Shown here one piece after another: positions 31,074-38,982 of a stretch of DNA of 64,000 bases; position 1 is the stretch's first letter, and each line of letters starts with the position of its first letter. Source of the stretch: Geoanaerobacter pelophilus (GTDB lineage: Bacteria; Desulfobacterota; Desulfuromonadia; Geobacterales; DSM-12255); assembly GCF_018476885.1 (NCBI RefSeq), contig NZ_JAHCVJ010000012.1:1-64000 (forward strand). Reading direction: 5' to 3'. The notes under the pieces are model-generated. The model ran no database searches and was not told where the DNA came from. It saw nothing but the letters and a program-made list of their open reading frames with translations. The position numbers and the translations under genes are program-made.

Positions 31074-32423
31074 TTAATCTTCCTTAACCAGCAATCCAAG
31101 TTCCTTAATCCGGTACTGCAGGGTTCTCAGAGATATGCCGAGTGCTTCGGCAGTCTTTCGTCGATTACCCTTGAACTCTTGAAGTGTCCTCTGAATAGTT
31201 TCTTTCTCGCGATGCTTGAGCAGCCCTTCACATGATTCAGCAGGCTGCTGTTCCTGCAATGTCTCGGGGAGTTCGCTGACTGTTATCTCGCCTCTTGCTA
31301 GAATAACAGCCCTTTCAATGACATTCTGCAGTTCTCGGACATTGCCGGGCCAAGTATGGCGCTGAAGAGTTAACAGTGCATCTGCTGTGATGCCGATGGG
31401 GCGACGTACACCTGCCGATGCTGAAAACCTTGCACAGAAATGTCGTACGAGTGCAGGAATAGCATCAATCCTCTCACGAAGAGGTGGCAGGGTAATGGGA
31501 AACACGTTCAAGCGGTAGAAGAGGTCTTCACGAAAACTCTTCTCCGCGACCTCTGCTGCAAGGTCCCTATTGGATGCGGCAATGACGCGCACGTCAGCCT
31601 TTATCTGAATTGATCCACCCAGCCGTTCGAATGTCCGCTCCTGCAGAACTCGCAACAGTTTGGCCTGCAGCAGCATCGGCATCTCTCCGATCTCGTCAAG
31701 GAAGATGGTGCCACCCTGTGCCAGTTCAAACTTGCCCCGCCTCGCTTGGGCCGCACCGGTAAATGCACCGCGCTCGTGTCCGAACAGTTCGCTTTCCAGG
31801 AGGTTTTCCGGGATGGCTGCACAGTTGAGCGGAACAAATGGTGCCGCTCTACGTGGGCTTGCCAGATGGATCATCTTGGCAATCAACTCTTTGCCGGTGC
31901 CGCTCTCACCGTGAAGCAGAACGTTTGCAGTTGTGCGGGCCACATCCTGCACAAGTTTTCTGACGCTTTCCATCGCTCTGCCTGCAAATATCAGATCTTC
32001 TGGTGGGAGTCCCGCCTGTTCGACCTCCTTAAGTGATATAGTCAGGCGCTCCAGCGCCACCTGTTCCAGTGCTCTCTGTACTGTTGCCAGCAGGCTTGCC
32101 GGGTCTTTCAGCGGTTTGGAGAGGAAATCGAATGCCCCCTCTTTTATTGCTGATACTGCTTCTTCAACTCTGCCAAAGGCGGTGATAAAGATGAAAAGCG
32201 GCGCGTTCAGGTCGCTGCGTGTTACACGGAACAGATCCAGTCCACTCCGGACAGGCATCTTCAAATCGCACAGCACCAAATCAAACCGTTCGCGCTGGAT
32301 GCGACGCAGCCCTTCACCACCATCTGCTGCCGTTGTTACGGTATAACCTGCTCCGTCAAGAATGGTGGTCAACAGTTCGCGGAAAACGACATCATCTTCT
32401 ACAATCAGTATGGTTGCTGTCAT
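31074..32423 (-). CDS. NtrC-family sigma54-dependent response regulator
   Basis: 449 residues. Receiver domain with phospho-acceptor D53 (VLCDLKMP) and acidic pocket EDD at 9-11; AAA+ central domain with Walker A GESGTGKELIAKMI, sigma54-contact loop GAFTGA and Walker B GGTIFLDEIGEM; C-terminal Fis-type helix-turn-helix (RRKTAEALGISLRTLQYRI). Complete. It is encoded 16 bp from the cognate kinase and flanked on both sides by sigma54-type promoters (29727 and 35507), its likely targets. Confidence 0.93.
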   Translation of the reverse strand: MTATILIVEDDVVFRELLTTILDGAGYTVTTAADGGEGLRRIQRERFDLVLCDLKMPVRSGLDLFRVTRSDLNAPLFIFITAFGRVEEAVSAIKEGAFDFLSKPLKDPASLLATVQRALEQVALERLTISLKEVEQAGLPPEDLIFAGRAMESVRKLVQDVARTTANVLLHGESGTGKELIAKMIHLASPRRAAPFVPLNCAAIPENLLESELFGHERGAFTGAAQARRGKFELAQGGTIFLDEIGEMPMLLQAKLLRVLQERTFERLGGSIQIKADVRVIAASNRDLAAEVAEKSFREDLFYRLNVFPITLPPLRERIDAIPALVRHFCARFSASAGVRRPIGITADALLTLQRHTWPGNVRELQNVIERAVILARGEITVSELPETLQEQQPAESCEGLLKHREKETIQRTLQEFKGNRRKTAEALGISLRTLQYRIKELGLLVKED

Positions 32424-32439
32424 GGTTTCTGTTCCCGAA

Positions 32440-33663
32440 TTACTTTACTGCAGGCAATGTAACAACGAATTTCGTCCCTACATTTTCTCTGCTTGAAACG
32501 GTGATTGTGCCTCCATGTTCTTCAGCGACTTTCCGGCAGAGAGCAAGTCCAAGACCTGTACCTTTAGCCTTGCTTGTCCAGAACGGATCAAAAATGTGAG
32601 GCAACCGCTCCTGTGAAATCCCGGTTCCATTGTCCCGCACGCTGACAACAGCAGTGTCTCTGTTCTGCCGCATTGCGACAGTGACTTCCCCTCCATCAGG
32701 CATTGACTGAATACCGTTTTTTATCAGGTTCAGCAACATCTGAACGATACGGTCTTCAGTAACATTGGCTGTGATATGTTGCGGAGCATCAACTACGATG
32801 GTTACATTATGATCCGCCGCTTCCGGGCGCAGCAGTTCAACACAATCGATGATTATCTGTGTGAGGTCTGCATTTTGTTTCTCCGTATGGTCAACACGTG
32901 CAAAGGCAAGCAGATCGTTTACCAGCGCCTCCATCCTGATCGACTGTGAGACTATCTTGTCCGCATAGGTGCATGCCTGCTCGATGCTAGCAACTGTTTC
33001 AATCATTTGGGCGAATCCTTTGATGCCTGCCAGCGGGTTCCGTATTTCATGGGCCATGACGGCACCCATTTCACCAAGACGCGCCAGTTCATCCTGACGC
33101 CGCATCTCCCTTTGATGGCGCTCTTCGCGCCGTATCATATAAAACAGAAGAATGGTGCCGCCCCACAGCGCTACTGTCAGAGCCGATACAACGGTAATGC
33201 CGGTTTGTGCACGACGAATGACCTGGTCAGCGCGATAGGTGTGAAGCGCAAGAATGAGAAGATATTTGTCGCTGCCGGCGTGAATCATCGTTCGGAGGAT
33301 ATAGACCTCTTCGCCAGTGCCTAGTTGTTCTCTCTGTTCGGAGATACCGTCAGGTAATCTATTCTGAATAGCACCGGTATATGGATGGTCTATGAGTAAG
33401 GGGTTGGTGTGAAAGCGGACTATTCCCTGCCTGTCTATCAGAGCGAAGTATGCTATGTCGGGAGTCGTGTATCTGGCAAGCGAACGGAGTGAGGCATCGG
33501 CTACAACCAACTGCTCGATTGCTGCAGAGATGGATAGACCAGCGCCACGAAGGTTTTCGGCTGCAATCTGCGGAGACGCACGGAAGGCGGACCAGGCAAA
33601 CCAGATCACCATAAGGGTGAAACAGAACGGAACACCGATTATAAGGCGGGTGTATTTGAGCAT
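32440..33663 (-). CDS. Membrane sensor histidine kinase (NtrB-type output)
   Basis: 407 residues. Two membrane helices (about 8-26 and 160-180) flank a periplasmic domain of about 130 residues; then HisKA with H-box MAHEIRNPLAGIKGF and an ATPase domain with NLIKNGIQSM (N-box), VSVRDNGTGIS (G1) and GTGLGLALCRKV (G2). Partner of the NtrC-type regulator downstream. The periplasmic sensor has no recognised domain. It overlaps operon organisation with the beta-barrel gene (2 bp gap). Confidence 0.88.
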   Translation of the reverse strand: MLKYTRLIIGVPFCFTLMVIWFAWSAFRASPQIAAENLRGAGLSISAAIEQLVVADASLRSLARYTTPDIAYFALIDRQGIVRFHTNPLLIDHPYTGAIQNRLPDGISEQREQLGTGEEVYILRTMIHAGSDKYLLILALHTYRADQVIRRAQTGITVVSALTVALWGGTILLFYMIRREERHQREMRRQDELARLGEMGAVMAHEIRNPLAGIKGFAQMIETVASIEQACTYADKIVSQSIRMEALVNDLLAFARVDHTEKQNADLTQIIIDCVELLRPEAADHNVTIVVDAPQHITANVTEDRIVQMLLNLIKNGIQSMPDGGEVTVAMRQNRDTAVVSVRDNGTGISQERLPHIFDPFWTSKAKGTGLGLALCRKVAEEHGGTITVSSRENVGTKFVVTLPAVK

Positions 33664-33665
33664 GT

Positions 33666-34547
33666 TCAGAAGGAGTAGACCACTGCAATCCCTCCGCCGT
33701 AATCAGGGCTGCTGTCTGCAATTCCTTGTGACAGATACAAGTCGAGAGAGGTTGTGCTGCTCAGAGACCAGAGAACCCTTTCCCTTACTTCAAGAAGAGC
33801 ATCCGAGTATGTTGATGGCGCAGTGGCACCTTTGAGCATAAGCATCGGCTTAAAATAGGCTGTCAGTTGATAGCCGGCGCCTAACGTATAACTGGCATAA
33901 TTCTTCAGACCGAAACCATCTGCCTTGCCTTGATAAATATAGAGAACCTCACCCAGAAAATAGGTATCACCAAACCATTTTGATGCCTCTATTCCTGCTC
34001 CGGCATCGAACTCTCCAGTTCCGAGGCCATCGGAAGAGTTGGCAGTAGGAAACTTCACAAAAAGTGACGGCCGAAGTTGAGGCAGCCATCTCTCTTCAAA
34101 CAGCGCTATTAAACCAAACCGGAGAATTATGTCACCGATGCCGGAGACAGCGGAATCTGATGATCCGGAACTACCACTGCCAGTTCCGGACTGCTGCTGT
34201 ATCGTTGAGCCTCCACTTCCCCCGGGACCACCTCGTGCGACTGTTTTTGCCGCAGCAGCTATTTGGTTGTTCCGGTACAGGTCGGTTGTGACGTTTGAGT
34301 TGTTCTGATAGACGAACGGGATCTCAACGCCTACATCAATGCGATCTGTCGGAAACCAAGTTACAATCAGCGGCATATAGATGCTGCGTGTGGTTGAACC
34401 GGTTTCGTACTCTCCCGAAGCGTATTCAGCGCCAAAACTTACTGAGGCGCTCTGCTGCTTGGGTGGGACGTCCGCTGCGAACACAGTAGTCACGCAGGTG
34501 AATATCATAAAACTCAGTGAGTAGAGCGTTTTCAGGTATCGTATCAT
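33666..34547 (-). CDS. Outer-membrane beta-barrel protein
   Basis: 293 residues. Signal peptide (LYSLSFMIFTCVTTVFA), alternating beta-strand pattern throughout, C-terminal aromatic residue (VVYSF). Resembles the transporter/MetA-pathway OMP group. A Gly/Ser-rich insertion (GGPGGSGGSTIQQQSGTGSG) at about 125-150 is an extracellular-loop candidate. The ATG at 34547 overlaps the stop of the upstream gene. Its co-transcription with a sensor kinase suggests that the stimulus passes the outer membrane here. Confidence 0.65.
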   Translation of the reverse strand: MIRYLKTLYSLSFMIFTCVTTVFAADVPPKQQSASVSFGAEYASGEYETGSTTRSIYMPLIVTWFPTDRIDVGVEIPFVYQNNSNVTTDLYRNNQIAAAAKTVARGGPGGSGGSTIQQQSGTGSGSSGSSDSAVSGIGDIILRFGLIALFEERWLPQLRPSLFVKFPTANSSDGLGTGEFDAGAGIEASKWFGDTYFLGEVLYIYQGKADGFGLKNYASYTLGAGYQLTAYFKPMLMLKGATAPSTYSDALLEVRERVLWSLSSTTSLDLYLSQGIADSSPDYGGGIAVVYSF

Positions 34548-35074
34548 CACCTTCTGCCACCTCTGAATCCGCCACCGCTGCGCATACCGCTTCCACTTTG
34601 TGGGCCACCACTCTGCTGCATGCCGTTCTGATTGCCTGAGCCGCTACGTGACCAGAGCGGAACACCTGATTCGGATCTGAGTGTCAGAGACTCTCCGCTG
34701 CTCCGGTTTTCGATGCGCTGAGCAAAGAGGTAGATTGTGCCGTCTTTCCCCTGGGCGCGTGAACCGGTGACAGTCAGTTCCTGATTGCTTGTAATTTTTA
34801 TGGTCTGTCGTTCCCAGTACCACCATGGCCCCATAATGACTGTAACAGTGCCTTGTTGGGTGGCAAGAGACATCAAGGTATGATTCTGCTCACCCTTCCG
34901 TTCAGGAGGCGAAGTTACGGAACCAGTCATGGTTGTGACGGTGTTGACATCAAAGCCAGCAGTAACGTCCAGTCCGCTGACTGGGTCTTTTGTGTCACTC
35001 CACCAGAAAGCATTTGCTTCATGGGTGCAGACAGTCATGATTGCAACCATCAAAATGAGAACGAATCGCAGCAT
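34547..35074 (-). CDS. Periplasmic protein with OB-like core and Gly-rich tail
   Basis: 175 residues. Signal peptide (LRFVLILMVAIMTVCTHEANA), a beta-rich core with TMTGSVTSPPERKG and VTVIMGPWWYWERQTIKI (reminiscent of small OB-fold or nickel/DNA-binding periplasmic modules), then a Ser/Gly/Gln-rich tail ending GMRSGGGFRGGRR. No named family. Sits between the secreted peptide and beta-barrel genes in the sigma54 operon; the tail composition resembles the secreted peptide, suggesting they work at the same surface. Confidence 0.6.
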   Translation of the reverse strand: MLRFVLILMVAIMTVCTHEANAFWWSDTKDPVSGLDVTAGFDVNTVTTMTGSVTSPPERKGEQNHTLMSLATQQGTVTVIMGPWWYWERQTIKITSNQELTVTGSRAQGKDGTIYLFAQRIENRSSGESLTLRSESGVPLWSRSGSGNQNGMQQSGGPQSGSGMRSGGGFRGGRR

Positions 35075-35138
35075 ACAGGGAATCCTTTTTTGACGTACCC
35101 GGCAGGTTTGGTTCCCTGCCGGGTTTTAAGGTGCAGTT

Positions 35139-35447
35139 CTACGGTGTTGTTGCCGGTGTCGTGGCAGTGTTCAGGCGTGAGCCGTCTTGAAGTCCTTTGC
35201 CATTGTTGGGACGTGATGTTGCGCCGTTGGCCGTTGTACCAGTGGTCAGAAACGTGCCGTCGCGGCGCTGTGAACCAACGGGACGGGTTGCAGACGAAGA
35301 GCCGGTTCCTGCCTGTTGACTGGTGCAGGTACCATTGGACTGTCCTTTGCCGCCACCATTGCCACGGCCTGCCGCAAGGAGTTCGCCTGCACTCAATGCA
35401 ATCAATAACCCGATTACTGCTGCTGTTGTTACCATACGAGTTTTCAT
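35139..35447 (-). CDS. Exported Gly/Ser/Thr-rich protein
   Basis: 102 residues. Signal peptide (MVTTAAVIGLLIALSAGELLAA) and a low-complexity mature part (GRGNGGGKGQSNGTC, then T/S/N/G-rich to TTPATTP) with a single Cys. GGAGG precedes the ATG; a sigma54-type promoter lies about 35 bp upstream. First gene of a six-gene leftward operon. Composition suggests an unstructured, secreted or surface-attached polypeptide; possibly the substrate of the downstream envelope proteins. Confidence 0.65.
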   Translation of the reverse strand: MKTRMVTTAAVIGLLIALSAGELLAAGRGNGGGKGQSNGTCTSQQAGTGSSSATRPVGSQRRDGTFLTTGTTANGATSRPNNGKGLQDGSRLNTATTPATTP

Positions 35448-35490
35448 GACTTATTTCCTCCTAAGATGTGATGTACGTATCTTCAGGAGT

Positions 35491-35507
35491 ATCAGGGAAT
35501 GTGCCAA
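35491..35507 (-). promoter_or_regulatory. Sigma54-type promoter of the envelope operon
   Basis: On the minus strand TTGGCACATTCCCTGAT: -25/-24 GG at 35505-35504 and -13/-12 GA at 35493-35492 with correct spacing. The predicted start is about 35480, 33 bp before the ATG. The -12 element is imperfect (GA instead of GC). Confidence 0.55.
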
Positions 35508-35627
35508 TTTCATATTTAATTGAAACTACTACGTAATTTACAAAAAGTGACTCAGGGTTTACTATTATTACATGCAGATTTTGCACTTCAGCCGGTTGCC
35601 CTGCACCTGTTGCACTATTGGCTCTGC

Positions 35628-36218
35628 TTACGGTTTTACACCCAGAATCTGAACAACCGATGCCAAGCCGGTATGTCCTCGTCCTTCGTGAACATCCCGT
35701 TGCAATTCTTTGGCGTGAATGAAGTCAAGCCCGGCACATTCACCCCTTAATTCATCCAGCGACATAAGCATATCCAAGGACTTTGGCCCGCCAGTTTCAT
35801 TTCCGATTTGCTCCTTGCTGAACGCCTCCAATGCGAACATACCTCCAGGTTTAAGTCCTCTGACAACTGCCCGATGAAGAGTCATGCGAATTGATGAGGG
35901 GACATGGCAGTAAAATGCGATGATTCCGTCCCATTGTTCAGGTTCAATTTCAAATTCACCTAAATCGGCAAGAATAGTTTTAATGGCGACTCCACGTTCA
36001 GCAGCGAGTTCTTCAGCCTTGCGTAACCCGACTGGAGAACCGTCAACTGCCGTCACCTCATAGCCGAGTGCCGCAAGATATACGGCATTTCTTCCTTCTC
36101 CTTCAGCAAGCGAGAGAAGCCTGCCTTTCGGTATCCTGGCAACTACGGATACGAGAAAATCATTCGGCTCGGTTCCGTAGGCAAAGCCGGGTTCACTGAA
36201 GCATTCATTCCAGTTCAT
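35628..36218 (-). CDS. TehB-like SAM methyltransferase (copy A)
   Basis: 196 residues. Motif I GRLLSLAEGEGRNAVYLAAL, then VTAVDGSPVGLRKAEELA, and WDGIIAFYCHVPSS; this AEGEGRNA form is typical of tellurite/thiopurine-type methyltransferases. About 70% identical by eye to the gene at 46973. It is preceded on the same strand by a degenerate J-domain gene, whereas the 46973 copy is followed by one. Probably methylates a metalloid or small thiol substrate. Confidence 0.8.
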   Translation of the reverse strand: MNWNECFSEPGFAYGTEPNDFLVSVVARIPKGRLLSLAEGEGRNAVYLAALGYEVTAVDGSPVGLRKAEELAAERGVAIKTILADLGEFEIEPEQWDGIIAFYCHVPSSIRMTLHRAVVRGLKPGGMFALEAFSKEQIGNETGGPKSLDMLMSLDELRGECAGLDFIHAKELQRDVHEGRGHTGLASVVQILGVKP

Positions 36219-36341
36219 TTTCTATCTCCTTTTCAAATCTGCCAGAATCGAGAGAATGGGATTAGGTGCTACAGGAGGAAAAGACTGCGCATTGCGCAGC
36301 GAAGGAAGATGTGAAGTTGTATGGGTGTGCCTAAACCGTAC

Positions 36342-36632
36342 TTAGCGTTTGCCCCACAGCGGGTCATCAGCAAACTGTTTCCATATCCGTGCTCCCGGAT
36401 TCTGTTCGAAAAACTCATCCTCAGTAAATGTGTAGCGGTAGGCTGTTACATATTCAAGCAGCAATTGGTAGGCAGCGTTCACCTGGCGGATCATTTCAGA
36501 TTCGTCTGTGTTACCGGTGTCCAGATGATAGCGTTTTACCAGTCCTTTGTGTCGGGCCTTGATATCATTCAATGTAGCCCGCTCACCGAGGCCCATACAT
36601 CGAAGGGCTTCCTGCAGATCATTATAGGTCAT
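36342..36632 (-). CDS. Small J-domain-like protein with HLD instead of HPD (copy 2)
   Basis: 96 residues, paralogue of the J-domain proteins at 29230 and 47560 (same MTY.DL.EA start, LGLGERAT, IRQVNAAY). The invariant HPD tripeptide is HLD (residues 36-38), a change known in DnaJ to abolish Hsp70 stimulation. The rest, including the tail ADDPLWGKR shared with copy 3, is intact. It may be decaying or act as a non-catalytic partner. Lies 123 bp upstream of the methyltransferase gene. Confidence 0.75.
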   Translation of the reverse strand: MTYNDLQEALRCMGLGERATLNDIKARHKGLVKRYHLDTGNTDESEMIRQVNAAYQLLLEYVTAYRYTFTEDEFFEQNPGARIWKQFADDPLWGKR

Positions 36633-36772
36633 GACCGCACCTTAAGTATTGTGATAACCGTACATCAAACTGTTCCAGCATTCATCTGCCATCCCCAGAT
36701 TACTGTCGGAAATCCGGAGGCTCATTATGTACACGATATCCCGTAACGCCAGACCGGCGTCATCTAAATCTT

Positions 36773-36955
36773 TCAGCCGCCGCTGTAACATGCCGCGGAA
36801 GATGCTGAACCTGCTGAAGATGAAAAAGTTGATAATTCCTTTTTGACGTCACCAGATCCGCATGCAGGGCATTGTGTTGCATGTGATGTGTCGTATTTGA
36901 GAAGTTTTTCAAAGTGGTGACCGCATTTCGTGCACAAATATTCGAAAATCGGCAT
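36773..36955 (-). CDS. FmdB-family zinc-ribbon protein
   Basis: 60 residues: MPIFEYLCTKCGHHFEKL and ATQCPACGSGDV give the two CxxC knuckles of the FmdB regulatory-type zinc ribbon, followed by a Ser/Ala tail. Start at 36955 (GGGAGC upstream), not the earlier in-frame Met. Small FmdB proteins are common near metalloid and one-carbon genes, with unclear function. Confidence 0.8.
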   Translation of the reverse strand: MPIFEYLCTKCGHHFEKLLKYDTSHATQCPACGSGDVKKELSTFSSSAGSASSAACYSGG

Positions 36956-37048
36956 CATTGCTCCCTTCTGAATAGACATTCAAATTTTTGAATATAATAA
37001 TATGCAGCGACGTCTTTGTCAACATTCCACCTCGTTAACGGTGGGTTA

Positions 37049-37111
37049 CAACTCTTGTGTGTAGGAGTATACCTTGTTTATGGTGCATGCAAACGTCTCG
37101 GCTGGTTATGA
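37049..37111 (+). pseudogene. 3' remnant of a second TauE/SafE permease gene
   Basis: Encodes GVYLVYGACKRLGWL-stop, identical at protein level to the end of the TSUP gene at 23577, but with several silent changes (so an older duplicate, not recent). Nothing upstream matches the rest of the gene. It precedes an arsR promoter, indicating an ancestral TSUP-arsR order. Confidence 0.75.
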
Positions 37112-37181
37112 ATTATCCATAAATTCATGAAAATTTGAGTCTGTATGAAGAGGCGCTGGTGAGGACCGCCCAAATAAATGC

Positions 37182-37223
37182 TTGACAACTGGTATGAATA
37201 TTACTACATGATTAATCAATCAT
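37182..37223 (+). promoter_or_regulatory. Promoter/operator of the second arsR
   Basis: TTGACA at 37182-37187 with a weak -10 (TACATG, 37205-37210), overlapped by the inverted repeat ATGATT-aatc-AATCAT (37208-37223), a probable ArsR site. Confidence 0.55.
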
Positions 37224-37240
37224 ATAAAAGGTGAGCATAC

Positions 37241-37555
37241 ATGAGCGACATTTCCACCTTCCGCGCCGACATCCTGAAGGCACTGGCCCAGCCGACCCGG
37301 TTGAAGATAATTGAGTTCCTGCGCGATGGCGAGCGCTGTGTCTGCGAGATATTTCCGGCCATCGGCGAGGAGCAGTCCAACACCTCCCGGCATCTGAGCA
37401 TGATGCTCTCTTCAGGAGTCCTTTCGCGGCGAAAGGACGGTCTGAAGATCTACTACGCAATCAAGCATCCGGAGATTCTTGATGTAGTTGACATGGTCAC
37501 GTTGATTGTTAAACAGGAGATATCGGGTCGGCACAAGGTGCTCAAAGCGTTGTAG
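37241..37555 (+). CDS. arsR: ArsR-family repressor with CVC metal site
   Basis: 104 residues. Winged helix with ILKALAQPTRLKIIEFL and recognition helix EEQSNTSRHLSMMLSSG. C33-V34-C35 in GERCVCEIF is the classic ArsR alpha-3 CVC arsenite-binding pair. AGGTGAG upstream of the ATG. It differs clearly from the transposon-borne ArsR at 26213 (single C34), so the two respond differently. It probably governs the ArsP-like permease downstream, across a DUF2703 pseudogene. Confidence 0.88.
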   Translation: MSDISTFRADILKALAQPTRLKIIEFLRDGERCVCEIFPAIGEEQSNTSRHLSMMLSSGVLSRRKDGLKIYYAIKHPEILDVVDMVTLIVKQEISGRHKVLKAL

Positions 37556-37639
37556 GGTAGCACTTATGAGGATAAAAGCATGATATGAATTGACCATAGA
37601 ATGGCGGCATTACGATAAAGAAGGGCAACCTCTGACCGC

Positions 37640-37962
37640 TAAGCCGCCACCTGCTTGTCGGTCAGAGAGGCTGTAGCAGAACTGAATAATGAACTTGCCG
37701 ACAAGGGGGGCACCATCGGTTTCACGGAAACGAAACTGCCCGAAGAGCAAATGGACCAATCGAATTTGATACTGTTCAACGGAAAGTCACTGGAAGAGGT
37801 TCTAGACAATTCCGCAGCAGATGAATCCACTGCTCGTAATGCTCCTGCCTGACCGGCTCGAAAACGAGTTTCCGAATAGTCGCCTACGAAGGCCAGAGTT
37901 ACGAGGAGATTCTGGAGGCACTTATCCGCAAGGCCGCTTATAAGACAATCGGACTTGCCTAA
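37640..37962 (+). pseudogene. DUF2703-like gene, broken
   Basis: Pieces in different frames line up with the DUF2703 layout. Frame 1 (37652-37852) gives TCLSVREAVAELNNELADKG, TKLPEEQMDQSNLILFNGKS and LEEVLDNS. Another frame gives CSCLTGSKTSF then RIVAYEGQSYEEILEALIRK to a TAA at 37962. A stop upstream and a shift around 37830 break it. DUF2703 proteins are Cys-rich and occur in arsenic/mercury clusters. Confidence 0.6.
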
Positions 37963-38019
37963 GAGTAAATTTTTTTGTCGCATTGAGTGAGTAAATAATC
38001 AAATACTCATGGAGTTTGT

Positions 38020-38967
38020 ATGCTGAAAGGTTTCGCAGATTACATTGTTTTCAGCCTCTTTGGGATGGTGCCCGGTTCCCGTTCAGGCGAAGCGCTCGAT
38101 TTCTTTATCTATGATACCCTGAAGATATTCTTGCTGCTCACCACGATCATATACGTGGTTGCCATCATCCGGACGTCCTTTCCTCCGGAGCGGACCAAAC
38201 AAATCCTTTCACATAAGCGGGAGTACGTGGGCAACGTCATGGCTGCCCTGCTCGGCATTGTCACTCCGTTTTGCTCCTGTTCAGCAGTGCCACTGTTCAT
38301 TGGTTTCGTTGAGTCAGGCGTTCCTCTGGGTGTGACTTTCTCCTTTCTCATCTCATCGCCAATGGTCAACGAGGTTGCACTGATAATGCTCTGGGGTCTG
38401 TTTGGCTGGAAGATAGCCCTGATATATATCGGAACCGGCCTGCTGGTTGCTATTGTCGCAGGGATTGTGATCGGTAAGTTAAAGATGGAGAAATATGTTC
38501 AGGATTACGTCTGGGAGATGCAGGTCGGCAATAGTGAGATCAAGGTCATGTCTTGGCGTGAAAAGTTCGATTACGCAAAGGGGTACACCATTGAACTGTT
38601 GAAAAAAATCTGGCCGTATGTGGTTGTCGGAGTTGGCATCGGTGCCTTCATCCACGGCTATGTGCCGCAGGACTTCCTTGCCAAATGGGCTGGTCGTGAT
38701 AATCCGTTTGCCGTGCCGGTAGCAGTTGCTCTTGGGGTGCCGCTCTACAGTAATGCTGCCGGTGTTATACCCATTGTGCAGGCGCTGACTGCCAAGGGTA
38801 TGGCTATCGGCACCGTGCTGGCATTTATGATGGCGGTTACAGCGCTATCATTGCCTGAGGCTGTCATACTCAGCAATGTGCTGAAGAAACCTCTGCTGGC
38901 AACGTTCTTCGGTATCGTGGCTACGGCAATCATCATCGTCGGGTATCTGTTCAATGCAATTCTATAA
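38020..38967 (+). CDS. ArsP/DUF318-type permease
   Basis: 315 residues, eight or more membrane helices. The conserved cysteine motif is TPFCSCSAVPLFIGFVESG, with SSPMVNEVALIM and VPLYSNAAGVIPI, the ArsP/permease (DUF318) signature. ArsP exports trivalent organoarsenicals such as methylarsenite; other members export other metals. GGAG precedes the ATG. Together with SAM methyltransferases in the region, export of a methylated metalloid is plausible (inference). Confidence 0.85.
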   Translation: MLKGFADYIVFSLFGMVPGSRSGEALDFFIYDTLKIFLLLTTIIYVVAIIRTSFPPERTKQILSHKREYVGNVMAALLGIVTPFCSCSAVPLFIGFVESGVPLGVTFSFLISSPMVNEVALIMLWGLFGWKIALIYIGTGLLVAIVAGIVIGKLKMEKYVQDYVWEMQVGNSEIKVMSWREKFDYAKGYTIELLKKIWPYVVVGVGIGAFIHGYVPQDFLAKWAGRDNPFAVPVAVALGVPLYSNAAGVIPIVQALTAKGMAIGTVLAFMMAVTALSLPEAVILSNVLKKPLLATFFGIVATAIIIVGYLFNAIL

Positions 38968-38982
38968 AGGACACAAGCAGGC

